From positions 1-50,303 of the forward strand of contig NZ_FUIC01000004.1 of assembly GCF_900163695.1 (NCBI RefSeq): a stretch of DNA of 50,303 nt. Direction: 5' to 3'. Under the pieces are notes generated by a model. That model did not search any database. It worked only from the letters and a program-made list of their open reading frames with translations, and was not told the DNA's origin. Position numbers and translations under genes: made by a program. This document shows positions 37,391 through 47,204 of this stretch, piece by piece; the first letter of the stretch is position 1; each line of letters starts with the position of its first letter. Source of the DNA: Gulosibacter sp. 10 (GTDB lineage: Bacteria; Actinomycetota; Actinomycetes; Actinomycetales; Microbacteriaceae).

Positions 37391-40300
37391 TCAGAAGAGA
37401 CGGCCGTCGTGGAGACTCTCCGCGAACAGACTCGCCTGATTCAGCAGCGCGATCATCGACCCTCCTCCCTCGCGATGCCGATCGAACATGCGCTCGCCGA
37501 CCAGCGCGTAGTGCCACTCGAGGTGGTCACGCTGCGCCTCCGGCAATTCGTTGATCCGTTCCGTCCAGTCCAGGGCTGCGCGCTTCTTACGGTGGACGTC
37601 GAGATCGCTGAGACTGCTCTGCGCCTTGGTCTCGACCACGTACACGTCGCTGCTGGTGCGGACGAGGAAGTCCGGCGAGTAGCGCGCGGGATAGCCGTTG
37701 CTCTTGACGTAAGGGCGCTGGATCCACGCATGCTTGTGCTCGTCGAGCTTGCAGAAGGCATCGATCCTGCCGTCCTGGTCGGCCCATTCGACGAACTGGC
37801 GCTCGAGCCCGCCGCCTTTACCCGCCTCTGGAATGCGCAGGCGCGTGTAGATGCATTTGCGAACCCCGACGAGTCGGCTGAGCGAAGCCGCGTAGGAGCG
37901 CGCCTCGGACAGCCACCGGTAGTCGACGATGGCATCGCTCACGGTCCGCTTGTCGAGTTGTTCGATCAACGCCGGCATGAACACGCCTGCAACCGCCTCC
38001 AGTGCCTCGGGGAACAGCAGTACTCGCCAGTTCTCATCCTCGAACGGATCGAACTGCCGATCGAACATGCGCGTGCGCACGTAACGGTCAACCATCGCAA
38101 TGAGCGCAGGGCGAGCGACCTGCAGGACCGGAAATTCACTCCGCCTCCTGCTGCGCTCTCCTGATGCCGTTCGAGCGCGCCCCATCGTGTCATCGATCAA
38201 CGCCGCAATGCGGGATAGGTATTCCCCGTAACTGCCCGCGCCGAACGCTCCGCCCTCAACTCGGTACTCGCCGAATCGCGTGTCCTCGAAAGCGTCATAA
38301 GAGGCGAATACGTCTCCCTTGCCTGCTCGTGCCTTGAGCTGTTCGAGCGGCACTCGATACGCTTCGAGCTCCATGACATCGATGCTCGGGGCTGCGATCT
38401 CCTCATCCGCATCCCGGACGATGAACGGCACTCGAAAGTCGAAGCGCTCGTAGTCCTCACGCAGTTCCACCAATTCGACATCCCCGGTGCTGCCTCCTCC
38501 CCCGTCGTCGGGATCGACGCCGACCTGTCCGTCGCCAAGCTCCGTGTCATAGAAGTCCTCATAAGCGGGATGCTCCACGATCGACAGCAGGTCGAAGCGC
38601 GTCTCGGGCTCGAGGCCATCCGCGATGCGACGGCGGTCCTGGGCCTTCTTCGCATCGATATCCGCGTTGCCCCGCCACATCAGGCGCAGACCGCGGCCGA
38701 TCACCTGCTCCAGCAGGATCCCGCTCTGCGATGCACGCAGCGGCACGACCACGCAGATGCTGTTCACGTCGAAGCCTTCTCGAAGCATGAGGACGCTGAT
38801 CACGATGCGCGGGCGTACATGTCGGTCGAGGCCCGCAAGTTGACGCTTGACCTGGGCCCACTCATCCGGCCTCATATTGCCCTTGCGGTCGGAATCGACG
38901 CGCAGCATCTCCTCCGAAGCGATTCCGCTGGATAGCAGGTACGCCTCGACGGCCTTGGAAGCCTCGGTATTCTCGGTGAGGATGAGCAGCTTGGGGTGTT
39001 TCGCGTCGTCGACCCTCGCGAAGTCCGTCTCGAGAATCTGGAGCTTCCGCAGGCCTGCCTGCAGCATGATCGTCTGCCCGTGGCTGACCTGACGATTGCC
39101 CTCATCGTCCACTTCGGTCCGGAAGTCGAGTTCCTCGGTCGGGATCGATGCGAGTTCGCTGCGTTTGTCGAGCGCGATGCTCTTGACGAGTCCGAGGCGG
39201 ATCGCATCGCGTAGATCGAAATCCACGATGATGTGCGGGAAGTAGATCTTCTTCTTGCCGCCGCGGCCACCCTGCTCTCCGTATGGCGTCGCTGAGAAGT
39301 CGATTTGCGTGAATCGGTCGCCCTTCTTCTCGCCGATCTCGGTGAGAGCACGCTGCCATTCGACAGGATCGATCCGTCCGCCGCGCTTCACCTTGTGGAT
39401 ATGGTGAGCCTCGTCGTTGAACACAAGCAGGTCGGGCAGTTCCCGAAGCCATTCGAACTCGGCGCCGCGCGTGGCCCGCCGGTCGAGCACATCGAGGCTG
39501 TTGCCCGCGGTCGTGCCCGGGCTGAGTGGGATAAAGCTGGAGGCCGCAGATTTCGGGTCCGGGTCAGCGCCGTCGGCGAAGACCTCCGACTGCTCCTCGG
39601 GCAGGAACTCCGGCACATCCTTGTCCTTGCCCGCGAGAAGGTGCCAATTGGTGATGGCGATGATGCCGTTCGGTGTCGTGCGTCGGCCGATCTCGGACTT
39701 CTCCACAGTCCCGCCCTGCACAAAGGCATGCACCGACTCGCGGTATCGATCAGGAATGAACAGCTCCTGGTTCGCATGGATGTCGCTCGTTCGATAATCG
39801 CGGATGAGCTGTGGGGAGGCTTCTCCGCCGTCTCCGGCTTCTACGGGCTTGCCCTTGAAGGAGTCCAGGAGCCGGTCGTACACGATGAGTCCCGGGGCGA
39901 CGATGAGGAAGTTCTTCGTGAACCGACGGTCGTCGGGGCGCGCAACGGCATTGAGGTACTGCCAGATGAGCAGTGCGTTGAGCACCCAGGTCTTCCCCGT
40001 GCCCGTCGCCATCTTGATCGCGTATTTCGGATGCGCATTCTCTGGATCGCTGATCTCGGCGACATCGACGGTGCTGCGCAGCACGTCGTCTCGAAGCCAA
40101 CCGGGGAGGAGCTCATCATAGAGCTGCCCCATGGAAGTGGACTCGAGCACCTCATGCGCGTATATGGTCGCCAGGATCGCGTCTCGCTGTCCAGCGTGGA
40201 AGTTCGGTCGGCCCGCGGATGCTCTGACCGCTTCGCTGTCCTCGTGGAACCACCAGTCGAGCAGCTCGCGAGTCACCGGCGTGAGCCGCTCGGTGAGCGC

Positions 40301-40402
40301 GCTCCGCTCGCCTCGGACGACGGCCGTCAGCAGATCCTCGGAGCGATCACGAATGGCGTCTGCGAGGGGGATGCTTCTTCTTACGCCGGCCTGCGTCTTC
40401 AT
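37391..40402 (-). CDS. Type III restriction enzyme, Res subunit
   Basis: A 1003-residue helicase-nuclease. It has Walker [10 protein letters not shown] (about 130-138), motif [12 protein letters not shown] (about 330-339), motif III SATPYGE (about 370-376), and [13 protein letters not shown] as motif VI (about 567-579). The C-terminal nuclease motif is [19 protein letters not shown] (about 914-932), a PD-ExK type site. These are the parts of a type III Res protein that translocates along DNA with Mod and cuts. The ATG overlaps the mod stop as ATGA. G+C content is visibly lower than in the neighbouring genes, which fits horizontal gain. All catalytic motifs look intact. Confidence 0.95.
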   Translation of the reverse strand: MKTQAGVRRSIPLADAIRDRSEDLLTAVVRGERSALTERLTPVTRELLDWWFHEDSEAVRASAGRPNFHAGQRDAILATIYAHEVLESTSMGQLYDELLPGWLRDDVLRSTVDVAEISDPENAHPKYAIKMATGTGKTWVLNALLIWQYLNAVARPDDRRFTKNFLIVAPGLIVYDRLLDSFKGKPVEAGDGGEASPQLIRDYRTSDIHANQELFIPDRYRESVHAFVQGGTVEKSEIGRRTTPNGIIAITNWHLLAGKDKDVPEFLPEEQSEVFADGADPDPKSAASSFIPLSPGTTAGNSLDVLDRRATRGAEFEWLRELPDLLVFNDEAHHIHKVKRGGRIDPVEWQRALTEIGEKKGDRFTQIDFSATPYGEQGGRGGKKKIYFPHIIVDFDLRDAIRLGLVKSIALDKRSELASIPTEELDFRTEVDDEGNRQVSHGQTIMLQAGLRKLQILETDFARVDDAKHPKLLILTENTEASKAVEAYLLSSGIASEEMLRVDSDRKGNMRPDEWAQVKRQLAGLDRHVRPRIVISVLMLREGFDVNSICVVVPLRASQSGILLEQVIGRGLRLMWRGNADIDAKKAQDRRRIADGLEPETRFDLLSIVEHPAYEDFYDTELGDGQVGVDPDDGGGGSTGDVELVELREDYERFDFRVPFIVRDADEEIAAPSIDVMELEAYRVPLEQLKARAGKGDVFASYDAFEDTRFGEYRVEGGAFGAGSYGEYLSRIAALIDDTMGRARTASGERSRRRSEFPVLQVARPALIAMVDRYVRTRMFDRQFDPFEDENWRVLLFPEALEAVAGVFMPALIEQLDKRTVSDAIVDYRWLSEARSYAASLSRLVGVRKCIYTRLRIPEAGKGGGLERQFVEWADQDGRIDAFCKLDEHKHAWIQRPYVKSNGYPARYSPDFLVRTSSDVYVVETKAQSSLSDLDVHRKKRAALDWTERINELPEAQRDHLEWHYALVGERMFDRHREGGGSMIALLNQASLFAESLHDGRLF

Positions 40403-42393
40403 CGGCGCGCCTCCTGTCCTTCGATGATCGTCGCCCCGGGCGGTATTGCGTCGGCAGGCACCACGATCAGGGTTTCGGATTCGTACCCGAATACGTCCAC
40501 TGCGCGGATCGCGATCGTACGATCGCGCTCGAGCGCGGGCACGGTGAGCGCGGCGATCGTGCCGGTTCGCAACGGGTCCTCGTCGTTGGCGGTGTTACCT
40601 CGGTACTCCTGCCAGGTCGACCTGAAGGTACTGCCGTCGTAGTCGGGATCTACAGCCCAATACTCGATGAGCGAGAGCGGCTCAGTGTGAAGAATCGCGC
40701 GGACGCGTTTGCGGTCCTCATCCTTGTCGAGCGGCAACGCGTCGGGGTCGATAAGCACATAGTTATCGAGTTGCACGACGAATTCCTCCTTCGGATGCCC
40801 CTCGTGATCGACTCCTCGGGAATGATGGGCGAGGCTCGCGTCGAGATATTGCAACGTTGAGAAAGCGATCTTGCCACGAAGCGCCTTATCACCCTTCTTC
40901 TTTAGCTCGTCGAGCAGGTTCGAAGGAATCGCCTTCACTGCGAGCCGCTCATCGCCGAGCGTGCGGATCGCCTCGGTGATATCGGTGCTGAAGTTCCATC
41001 CGAGCACGGTGACCTTCTTGAAGCCGCCGAGAGTATTGTCACGAAGGCTCTGAGCTCGTCGGAGCGTACCGAGTCCGGTCGAATTGCGCGGACTGTCGAC
41101 ATAGACGAGTTCGTCGCCAACCTGTCCCAGCGAGTTGCGATAGTTCACATCGGCAGGCAGGGGAATCGCGCCATGCTCGCCGTAGAGGCCGAGCACCACC
41201 TTCGCGAGGTCGCCCACGCGGAATCGGCGTCCGAGCGTGTTCTTCGCCTGCTCGAATTGATAATCGCCCACCGACTGGTAGAGGAACGGCTCCGCACCGC
41301 CGTTCTCCTCGATGTCAACGAGGCGCTTCCGGGAAATCATCACGGCCGGCTTGCCCTGGTCGACGGCGATCCATCGACGCCCGAGCTTCTCTGCCACCGC
41401 GGCAGTCGTGCCAGAGCCGACGAAGAAGTCCCCGACCAGCCCACCCTCTGGACATGAGGCTGAAATTATCCGCGCTAGCAGCTTCTCCGGTTTCTGGGTC
41501 GCATAATTATCTACATACTCTCCGCTCGCCGGCATTACACGAGAAAGGTCACTCCACGTATCATCGATTGCTTTTTCAGTAATATCAACGTACCTGAGCG
41601 TCCCATCAGAATTCCTTGCATTCTTGAGTACACCATCGACCATTTCACGCGCAAGCCGACGCACGGGCTTATTCAAGCTAGCTTTAACGGGGACAAAGTA
41701 TGCAGAATCAGGATTCTTCACATAGAAGTAGATTTGATCATGGTTCGCCATGAAACGCTTCGTTGCCGATGCCATCTTGCCGTAGGACCAGACGATCTCA
41801 TTCCGAAAGCAATTCCGCCCGAAGATTTCATCAAGAATAGCGCGGACGTATGCTCCGACATGCCAATCAAGATGCACATAGATACTCCCGCTATCTTTAA
41901 GCATCTCCCGCATTAGAATCAGACGCGGGGTGATCATACGTAAATATGATTCTGTGCCTTTCGACCAGGTATCCGAATACGCGGACTGCTCTGCAACCGT
42001 GGGCCGCTGGTTCACATCCACGGGCTGATCCGACCCAGCGCCGGCAGGCAGCCTGATCTTCGACCGGTAGTCCGCCTTCGAGTCGAACGGCGGGTCGATG
42101 CAGATGAGATCGAGCTTGCCGCGCAGGCTCTCGTGCTCGCCATCACCCTCGAGCAGCGCGGCCATCGCGAGGAGGTTGTCGCCGAAAATCAGACGATTCG
42201 GATGCTCTGGCATCTCCACCCCTGGGCCCACCCCTGGGTTTAGCCACGAGTTGTTCCGCGACGGCAGCACGAGTTCGCGTGTCTGCAAGCCGACCCGCTG
42301 ACTCGTGCCGATCCGCTCCAGGATCCGCCGAGCCTCCTCCCGTCCGTCGCGAACGATCTCTGGCAGCTGTTCCAGCAGCGACTTCACGGCCAT
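40399..42393 (-). CDS. Type III DNA-methyltransferase, Mod subunit (adenine-specific)
   Basis: A 664-residue beta-class methyltransferase. [14 protein letters not shown] and [12 protein letters not shown] (motif IV, DPPF, about 106-117) come before the target-recognition part. Motif [24 protein letters not shown] (about 326-348, in two stretches), follows it; this order is typical of type III Mod. The C-terminal half is needed for the Res complex. I start at [14 protein letters not shown] (ATG 42391-42393), which matches the usual Mod N-terminus. ATGs at 42438 and 42441 are in frame but lie inside a palindrome that looks like an operator. The stretch about 41450-41950 is much more A+T-rich than the rest. 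Confidence 0.92.
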   Translation of the reverse strand: MAVKSLLEQLPEIVRDGREEARRILERIGTSQRVGLQTRELVLPSRNNSWLNPGVGPGVEMPEHPNRLIFGDNLLAMAALLEGDGEHESLRGKLDLICIDPPFDSKADYRSKIRLPAGAGSDQPVDVNQRPTVAEQSAYSDTWSKGTESYLRMITPRLILMREMLKDSGSIYVHLDWHVGAYVRAILDEIFGRNCFRNEIVWSYGKMASATKRFMANHDQIYFYVKNPDSAYFVPVKASLNKPVRRLAREMVDGVLKNARNSDGTLRYVDITEKAIDDTWSDLSRVMPASGEYVDNYATQKPEKLLARIISASCPEGGLVGDFFVGSGTTAAVAEKLGRRWIAVDQGKPAVMISRKRLVDIEENGGAEPFLYQSVGDYQFEQAKNTLGRRFRVGDLAKVVLGLYGEHGAIPLPADVNYRNSLGQVGDELVYVDSPRNSTGLGTLRRAQSLRDNTLGGFKKVTVLGWNFSTDITEAIRTLGDERLAVKAIPSNLLDELKKKGDKALRGKIAFSTLQYLDASLAHHSRGVDHEGHPKEEFVVQLDNYVLIDPDALPLDKDEDRKRVRAILHTEPLSLIEYWAVDPDYDGSTFRSTWQEYRGNTANDEDPLRTGTIAALTVPALERDRTIAIRAVDVFGYESETLIVVPADAIPPGATIIEGQEARR

Positions 42394-42432
42394 TCGGAAG
42401 CACCGAGCCTTTCCTAGCGATTCAATGTCTAT

Positions 42433-42460
42433 ACGCATCATGCGTTTATGCAGGATGCAT
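42433..42460. promoter_or_regulatory. Twin 13-bp palindromes between mod and the XRE gene
   Basis: ACGCAT-C-ATGCGT (42433-42445) and ATGCA-GGA-TGCAT (42448-42460) are each perfect palindromes, with centres 15 bp apart. They share an ATGC half-site. They lie in the 111-base gap between the divergent mod and XRE starts, where a controller protein would act on both. I read them as a tandem operator for the XRE protein. Confidence 0.6.
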
Positions 42461-42504
42461 CTACACTCTAGCGAGCTTGGCATGCGGTGCGCGCTAATTG
42501 ATCC

Positions 42505-42810
42505 ATGGCAGACGACCGCACCCCGGCCCAGAAGATCGTGGGCAAGCGCATCAGCGCGCTGCGGGCGGAGCGCCACATCAGCCAGCAGGATCTCGGCGAG
42601 CTGGCCGACATCCACTTCACGAACATCGGCAAGATCGAGCGCGGCGAGGTCAATCCGACGCTCGTCACGCTGCTGCGCATCGCCGTGGCCCTCGAGGTCG
42701 ACGTGGGGGAGCTCATCCAGGGGCTGAGCGCCGAGGCCCTGCCCTCCAAGACCCACAAGATCACGGTCTCGGAGCTGATCGCCGCCCGGGCAAAGGGCTC
42801 GCCCGTCTGA
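42505..42810 (+). CDS. XRE-family regulator, possible controller of the R-M system
   Basis: A 101-residue helix-turn-helix protein. The XRE domain covers residues 10-72, with [41 protein letters not shown] read in consecutive stretches, including the SQQDLGE and GKIERGE core. The C-terminal 30 residues are a short tail. No ribosome binding site is seen; a GCTAAT box ends 6 bases before the ATG, so the message may be leaderless. Divergence from mod across the twin palindromes and its size match small controller proteins of restriction-modification systems. G+C content is like the chromosome, not like mod, so it could also be a resident gene. Confidence 0.85.
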   Translation: MADDRTPAQKIVGKRISALRAERHISQQDLGELADIHFTNIGKIERGEVNPTLVTLLRIAVALEVDVGELIQGLSAEALPSKTHKITVSELIAARAKGSPV

Positions 42811-42907
42811 CCTTCCCCGAACGCCCGGTCAGCGTCGCCGGATATCGGACTTCTACACTGGGAGAACCCGTTCGAGAATGAGCCCCGTAGAAGGCGAGTG
42901 ATGTGCT

Positions 42908-45553
42908 GTGACCTGGCACACGATGGAAATCGACCAAGCCCGAACCGAACTCGGCGTGAAGACGGACGGGCTCAGCCGTGCTGAGGCCGAGGCCCGTCTC
43001 GAGCAGTACGGACCGAACGAACTCGCGACGACGGAGCGGGACGCCTGGTACCAGGTCTTCCTCCGGCAGTTCCGCTCCCCCATGATCCTCTTCCTCATGG
43101 CCGCCGGCGTGATCACTGCCATCCAGCGCGAGTGGTTCGACACCGCGGTGATCTTCCTGACGCTGCTGCTCAACGCCTCGATCGGCTTCTGGCAGGAGCG
43201 CAAGGCCGAATCGGATGTCCGGGCGCTGCAGCAGCTGAGCCGCACCGAGGCCACGGTGGTGCGCGCCGAGGGCGCCGCGCGCATGGACGCGGCGGGCATC
43301 GTGCCCGGCGATCTCGTGAGCCTCGAGTCCGGCGACAAGGTGCCCGCGGATCTGCGGCTGCTCGACGTGAACGGCCTGCAGGTCGACGAGTCGATGCTGA
43401 CCGGCGAGGTGCTGCCCGCGGGCAAGACCACCGCCCCGCTCGGCGAGGACAGCTCGATCGGCGACCGCACCAATATGTGCTTCTCGGGCACCCTCGTGGT
43501 CTCGGGCCGCGCCACCGGCCTGGTCGTCGCCACCGGCGCCGACACCGAGCTGGGCGCGATCGCGACGCTCGTCCAGGGCGATTCCGAGAAGACCCCGCTC
43601 GAGCAGCTCACCGATCGGCTCGAGCGCCTCATCGGCGGCGCCGTGGTGGGCATCGCCGTGCTGCTGTTCATCGCGAGCGTGCTCATCGGCACGGCGGTCT
43701 CCGAGGCCTTCCGCACGACGGTCGCGCTGATCGTCTCGGCGATGCCCGAGGCCCTGCCGATCGTGCTCTCCGTTGCGATGGGCGTCGGCGTCTCGCGCAT
43801 GGCGAAGCGCCACGCGGTGGTCCGCCGCCTGCACAGCGTCGAGACGCTCGGCTCGACCACCGTCATCGGCTCGGACAAGACGGGCACGCTCACGATCAAC
43901 CGCATGACGGTGGAGCGCTGCTGGACGCCGGACGGCCGCACGGCGGACTTCACCGAGCCGCGAGCCGCAGAGCTCACCGAGCTGCAGCGGCGGATGCTGC
44001 GGACGGGCGCGCTCACCAACGACGCGTATCCGGATCCCGATGCCGCCTCGGAGCAGCCGGGCGACGGCCTGCTCGGCGATGCGGTGGATGTGGCCATGGC
44101 CTCGATGGCGCTCGAGACCGGCGCGGTCTCGCCCGAGGAGCGCGCCGCGGCGCCCGCCGCCGCCATGCCGTACGAGCCGGAGCTCGCGTACTCGCAGACC
44201 GTGCGCCGCGAGCGGGACAGGCTCGTGCTGCACGTCAAGGGCGCGCCGGAGACCATCCTCGGCTTCTGCGACGGCATGGTCGGGCCGGATGGCGACAGGG
44301 TTGCCGTGGACGGCTCGGCGGTGCGGGATGCGAACCTCGCGATGGCCGGCGAGGGGCTGCGGGTGATCGCCACCGCTCGGGCCGTGCTCGAGGAGCTGCC
44401 CCGGGACGGCGCGCTGCCCGAGCCGTCCGGGCTGACCCTGACAGGGCTCGTGGGCATGATGGATCCGCCGCGGCCGGGCGTGGAGGAGGCCATCGCCGAC
44501 TGCCGCCGGGCCGGCATCCACGTGATGATGATCACCGGAGACCACCCGGCGACGGCCGTCGCCATCGGCCGGCGCCTGGGCCTCGCGTTCGGCGCGGAGC
44601 CGCTCACCGGCGCCGAGATGGGCGGGCTCGGCGATCTCGAGCTCGTGGAGCGGCTCGAGGAGACCTCGATCGCCGCGCGCATGAGCCCGCAGGACAAGCT
44701 GCGGATCGTGCGGGTGCTGCAGGGCAGGGACCGTATCGTTGCGATCACGGGCGACGGCGTGAACGACGCGCCCGCGCTCAAGGCCGCGTCCATCGGCGTC
44801 GCCATGGGCGCATCGGGCACGGACGTCGCGCGCGAATCCGCGGATGTGGTGCTCACCGACGACAACTTCGTGACGATCGTCGACGCGGTCCGGCAGGGGC
44901 GGGTGACGTTCGGCTCGATCCGGAAGGCGACGTTCTTCCTGCTCTCGAACGGCCTCGCCGCCGTCATCGCGGTGGCCGTGAACACGTTCACCGAGCTGCC
45001 GCTGATCTTCCTCCCCGTGATGCTGCTGTTCATGAACGTCGTCACGAACGGCATCCAGGACATCGCGCTCTCCTTCGAGAAGGGCGAGGGCGATGAGCTC
45101 GAGCAGCAGCCGCGGCCCCGCGGCGAGGGCGTCCTCGACGGCGCCATGTGGCTGCGCACCGTAGTCAGCGGCGTCTGGATGGGCATCGGCACGCTCGTGG
45201 TCTACCGGCTGGCGAACGAGGCGGGGCTGGCGATCGAGCACGCCAGGACGCTGGCGCTCATCACGATGGTGATGTTCAACTTCTTCCAGGTGTTCAACGC
45301 CCGCTCGGAGCGCCGCTCGCTGTTCGCGCTGAACCCGTTCGGGAACCCGCTCCTGCTGTGCTCGGCGATCGCCGCGCTGCTCCTGCAATGGGGCGCGACG
45401 GTGTGGCCGGTGTCCGCGGAGCTGATCGGCCTGCATCCGCTGAGCGTCGGCGAGTGGCTCACGTGCACGGCGATCGGCGCGAGCATCCTCGTGGTCGTGG
45501 AGCTCGACAAGTTCGTGCGCCGGCTGATCGCGCGCCGACGGGCGGACAGGTGA
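42908..45553 (+). CDS. P-type cation-transporting ATPase
   Basis: An 881-residue P-type ATPase of the P2-like group. It has an N-terminal cation-ATPase domain (LSRAEAEARLEQYGPNEL, 23-40), the actuator loop VDESMLTGEVLP (about 160-171), SAMPEALPIVLS in segment 4 (about 278-289), the phosphorylation site SDKTGTLT (about 323-330), KGAPETIL in the nucleotide domain, MITGDHPATA and the hinge GDGVNDAPALK (about 616-626). About 10 membrane segments are present. PEALP with no heavy-metal CPC motif points to Ca2+, Mg2+, Mn2+ or monovalent ions, not copper or zinc. The GTG at 42908 is the longest start; an ATG at 42923 is possible. The ion is not resolved. Confidence 0.92.
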   Translation: MTWHTMEIDQARTELGVKTDGLSRAEAEARLEQYGPNELATTERDAWYQVFLRQFRSPMILFLMAAGVITAIQREWFDTAVIFLTLLLNASIGFWQERKAESDVRALQQLSRTEATVVRAEGAARMDAAGIVPGDLVSLESGDKVPADLRLLDVNGLQVDESMLTGEVLPAGKTTAPLGEDSSIGDRTNMCFSGTLVVSGRATGLVVATGADTELGAIATLVQGDSEKTPLEQLTDRLERLIGGAVVGIAVLLFIASVLIGTAVSEAFRTTVALIVSAMPEALPIVLSVAMGVGVSRMAKRHAVVRRLHSVETLGSTTVIGSDKTGTLTINRMTVERCWTPDGRTADFTEPRAAELTELQRRMLRTGALTNDAYPDPDAASEQPGDGLLGDAVDVAMASMALETGAVSPEERAAAPAAAMPYEPELAYSQTVRRERDRLVLHVKGAPETILGFCDGMVGPDGDRVAVDGSAVRDANLAMAGEGLRVIATARAVLEELPRDGALPEPSGLTLTGLVGMMDPPRPGVEEAIADCRRAGIHVMMITGDHPATAVAIGRRLGLAFGAEPLTGAEMGGLGDLELVERLEETSIAARMSPQDKLRIVRVLQGRDRIVAITGDGVNDAPALKAASIGVAMGASGTDVARESADVVLTDDNFVTIVDAVRQGRVTFGSIRKATFFLLSNGLAAVIAVAVNTFTELPLIFLPVMLLFMNVVTNGIQDIALSFEKGEGDELEQQPRPRGEGVLDGAMWLRTVVSGVWMGIGTLVVYRLANEAGLAIEHARTLALITMVMFNFFQVFNARSERRSLFALNPFGNPLLLCSAIAALLLQWGATVWPVSAELIGLHPLSVGEWLTCTAIGASILVVVELDKFVRRLIARRRADR

Positions 45554-45599
45554 TCGCGGTCGCCCGGTAGACGCTGTCGATCCAGCGTCCGCGATCGCC
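45549..45599. terminator. Composite hairpin at the end of the P-type ATPase gene
   Basis: Outer arms 45549-45559 and 45589-45599 pair over 11 bp with one wobble. Inner arms ACGCTG (45571-45576) and CAGCGT (45583-45588) pair as well, leaving an 11-base bulge on one side. It overlaps the stop codon. Likely terminator, but no T-run. Confidence 0.4.
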
Positions 45600-45786
45600 G
45601 TGACCGCTGCGGCGCCGCCGGACGCTCACCACTGGACGGGCTGCTCGGGCCGCCCCGCGCATGTCCCGAATGCCGTCCGTTCGAGCCGCGTCGCGCCATT
45701 GAGCGCCCCTCCGAAGCATGCCTGCTCGGGGCGGGCCCGCTCGAGTCGCGCCCGGACGCGTGAGCGGCCTTCGTACCGCGCCGACT
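45600..45786. other. Non-coding stretch before the tandem array
   Basis: No convincing gene on either strand. One further copy of the array motif, CGAGTCGCGCCCGGAC, is seen in isolation near 45752, separated from the main array. Confidence 0.5.
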
Positions 45787-45962
45787 CGTGTCGAGATCCG
45801 GTCGAGTCAGGGCTCAGTCGAGCCAGACCTCGCTCGAGTCAGGGCTCAGTCGAGCCAGGCCACGGTCGAGTCGAGGCCCGGTCGAGTCGAGGCGCGGTCG
45901 AGCTACGGCTCAGCCGAGTCAGGGCCCGCTCGAGCCAGACCCCGCTCGAGCCAGTGCCCGGA
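45787..45962. repeat. Tandem array: 11 units of 16 bp
   Basis: Eleven consecutive 16-base units start at 45787 and end at 45962 with no gap or slip. Nearly all begin CGAG followed by TC or CC; examples are CGAGTCAGGGCTCAGT (units 2 and 4) and CGAGCCAGACCTCGCT (unit 3). Units differ at several positions but never in length. The period is not a multiple of three and no reading frame is favoured, so it is non-coding. It ends 11 bases past the stop of the YciI gene. Confidence 0.9.
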
Positions 45963-45973
45963 CGGATCCCGGA

Positions 45974-46303
45974 TCAGTCCATGAGCGAGCGGATCTCGAC
46001 GGATCCGTACTGCGAGGTCGGCATGTCCCTGGCGAGCGCCTCGGCCTCGTCGTCGCTCTCGAGCGAGACGGCGAGGACCGCGAACACGGTCTCGGCGTGC
46101 TCGTCGAGGGGCGCTGCGCCGTCCGGCGAGAGCAGCGTGCCGCCTTCGGCGAGCGCATAGCCGCCGACGAGGATGCCCGCCGCGCGGAGCCGCTCGTCGA
46201 CGAGGCTCCACTGCGCCATCTCGTGGTCGTGCTCGGATGTGCCGGGCTGGGGTCCGGTGCCGGGGATGAAGCGGTGGATGAGGAGGTGCGTGACGGTGCT
46301 CAT
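45974..46303 (-). CDS. YciI-family protein
   Basis: A 109-residue protein of the YciI/YCII-related fold, small dimeric ferredoxin-like proteins of unclear enzymatic role. THLLIHRFIPGTG forms the first strand, LVDERLRAAGILVGGYALAEGGTLL (about 33-57, two parts) the central helix and hairpin, and VFAVLAVSLESDDEAEALARD the last strand and helix. It starts at the ATG at 46303, and is divergent from the AraC-type gene 41 bases away, which may regulate it. Its 3' end abuts the 16-bp tandem array. Confidence 0.85.
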   Translation of the reverse strand: MSTVTHLLIHRFIPGTGPQPGTSEHDHEMAQWSLVDERLRAAGILVGGYALAEGGTLLSPDGAAPLDEHAETVFAVLAVSLESDDEAEALARDMPTSQYGSVEIRSLMD

Positions 46304-46344
46304 GCGCGCAGGGTACCGACGGGGCTTGTGAGACACTGACACGC

Positions 46345-46773
46345 ATGTCGCGCGGAGATACCCCGGACCGGTCGGAGCTGGTGCTGCTGCGTCGTGTGCG
46401 CGATCGGATCGATCGCGAGTACGCGCAGCCGCTCGATGTGGAGAGTCTTGCGCGCGGCGTGCACATGTCGGCAGGGCATCTGAGCCGTCGATTCCGCGCC
46501 GCGTACGGCGAGCCGCCCTACAGCTATCTGATGACGCGTCGTGTGGAACGGGCGATGATGCTGCTGCGGCGCGGCGATGTCGGCGTGACCGAGGCGTGCT
46601 TCGCGGTCGGGTTCTCGTCACTGGGGACTTTCAGCTCGAGGTTCTCGGAGCTCGTGGGGATGTCCCCGAGCGCGTATCGGAAGGTCGCGCTGCACGCGAC
46701 AGCGGGGCTGCCGGGCTGCGTCGTGAGGGTGGCGACGAAACCGGTCAGGAATCGAGAAGTGCCGCGCGGCTGA
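46345..46773 (+). CDS. AraC-family DNA-binding protein, HTH domain only
   Basis: A 142-residue protein made almost wholly of the two helix-turn-helix motifs of AraC. IDREYAQPLDVESLARGVHMS with AGHLSRRFRAAYGEPPYSYL forms the first (about 22-63), and RRGDVGVTEACFAVGFSSLGTFSSRFSELVGMSPSAYR the second (about 73-110, several stretches). There is no effector domain, so it may respond through a partner or act constitutively. The start has no ribosome binding site. It stands between the divergent YciI gene and the VOC gene 20 bases downstream, and could control both. Confidence 0.92.
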   Translation: MSRGDTPDRSELVLLRRVRDRIDREYAQPLDVESLARGVHMSAGHLSRRFRAAYGEPPYSYLMTRRVERAMMLLRRGDVGVTEACFAVGFSSLGTFSSRFSELVGMSPSAYRKVALHATAGLPGCVVRVATKPVRNREVPRG

Positions 46774-46793
46774 GGCTTTCTAGGGTTGCTCCC

Positions 46794-47204
46794 ATGACGA
46801 TCAAGATTCATTCCACGTTCCTGCCCCACACCAACCCCGATGAGTCCCTCGAGTTCTACCGCGATGTGCTCGGTTTCGAGGTCCGCCTCGATGTCGGCTA
46901 CGAGGACATGCGCTGGATCACCGTGGGGCCGCCCGCGCAGCCGGATGTGAACATCGTGCTGACCCCTCCGGCGGTGGATCCGGGCATCACGGAGGCTGAG
47001 CGGTCCGCGATCGTGGACATGATGGCGAAGGGCACGTTCGCCGCGCTCGTGCTGGCCTCCGAGGATGTCGATGCGGAGTTCGAGCGGGTCGAGGCTCGCG
47101 GCGCCGACATCGTGCAGGAGCCCATGGACCAGGATTACGGTCTGCGCGACTGCGCGTTCCGCGACCCTGCGGGCAACCTGCTGCGTCTGCAGCAGCGCGA
47201 CTGA
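46794..47204 (+). CDS. VOC-family protein (glyoxalase-like)
   Basis: A 136-residue vicinal-oxygen-chelate protein with two beta-alpha-beta-beta-beta modules. The first holds NPDESLEFYRDVLGFEVRLD (about 14-33), the second VLASEDVDAEFERVEARGADIVQEP (about 84-108, two parts). The end DCAFRDPAGNLLRLQQ is the usual C-terminal strand pair with a possible metal Glu/Gln position. The family includes glyoxalases, dioxygenases and drug-binding proteins; no substrate can be given. A TAGGGT box lies 7 bases before the ATG, so it may have its own leaderless transcript, or be read through from the AraC-type gene. Confidence 0.9.
   Translation: MTIKIHSTFLPHTNPDESLEFYRDVLGFEVRLDVGYEDMRWITVGPPAQPDVNIVLTPPAVDPGITEAERSAIVDMMAKGTFAALVLASEDVDAEFERVEARGADIVQEPMDQDYGLRDCAFRDPAGNLLRLQQRD

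Noticed and set aside
33248-38164. 1638-codon open frame on the plus strand
   Set aside because: It crosses guaD in another frame and runs antisense to the ThrE, SulP and res genes, all of which have clear family motifs.
37265-42504. Integrated mobile element around the restriction-modification genes
   Set aside because: Composition suggests acquisition, but no integrase, transposase, flanking direct repeat or tRNA attachment site was found.
42396-42756. Extended N-terminus of mod reaching to 42756
   Set aside because: The extension is antisense to the XRE gene and lacks family similarity; the Mod match begins at [10 protein letters not shown].
45787-45962. CRISPR array
   Set aside because: Units are 16 bp, contiguous and degenerate, with no unique spacers between them, and no cas genes are in the window.
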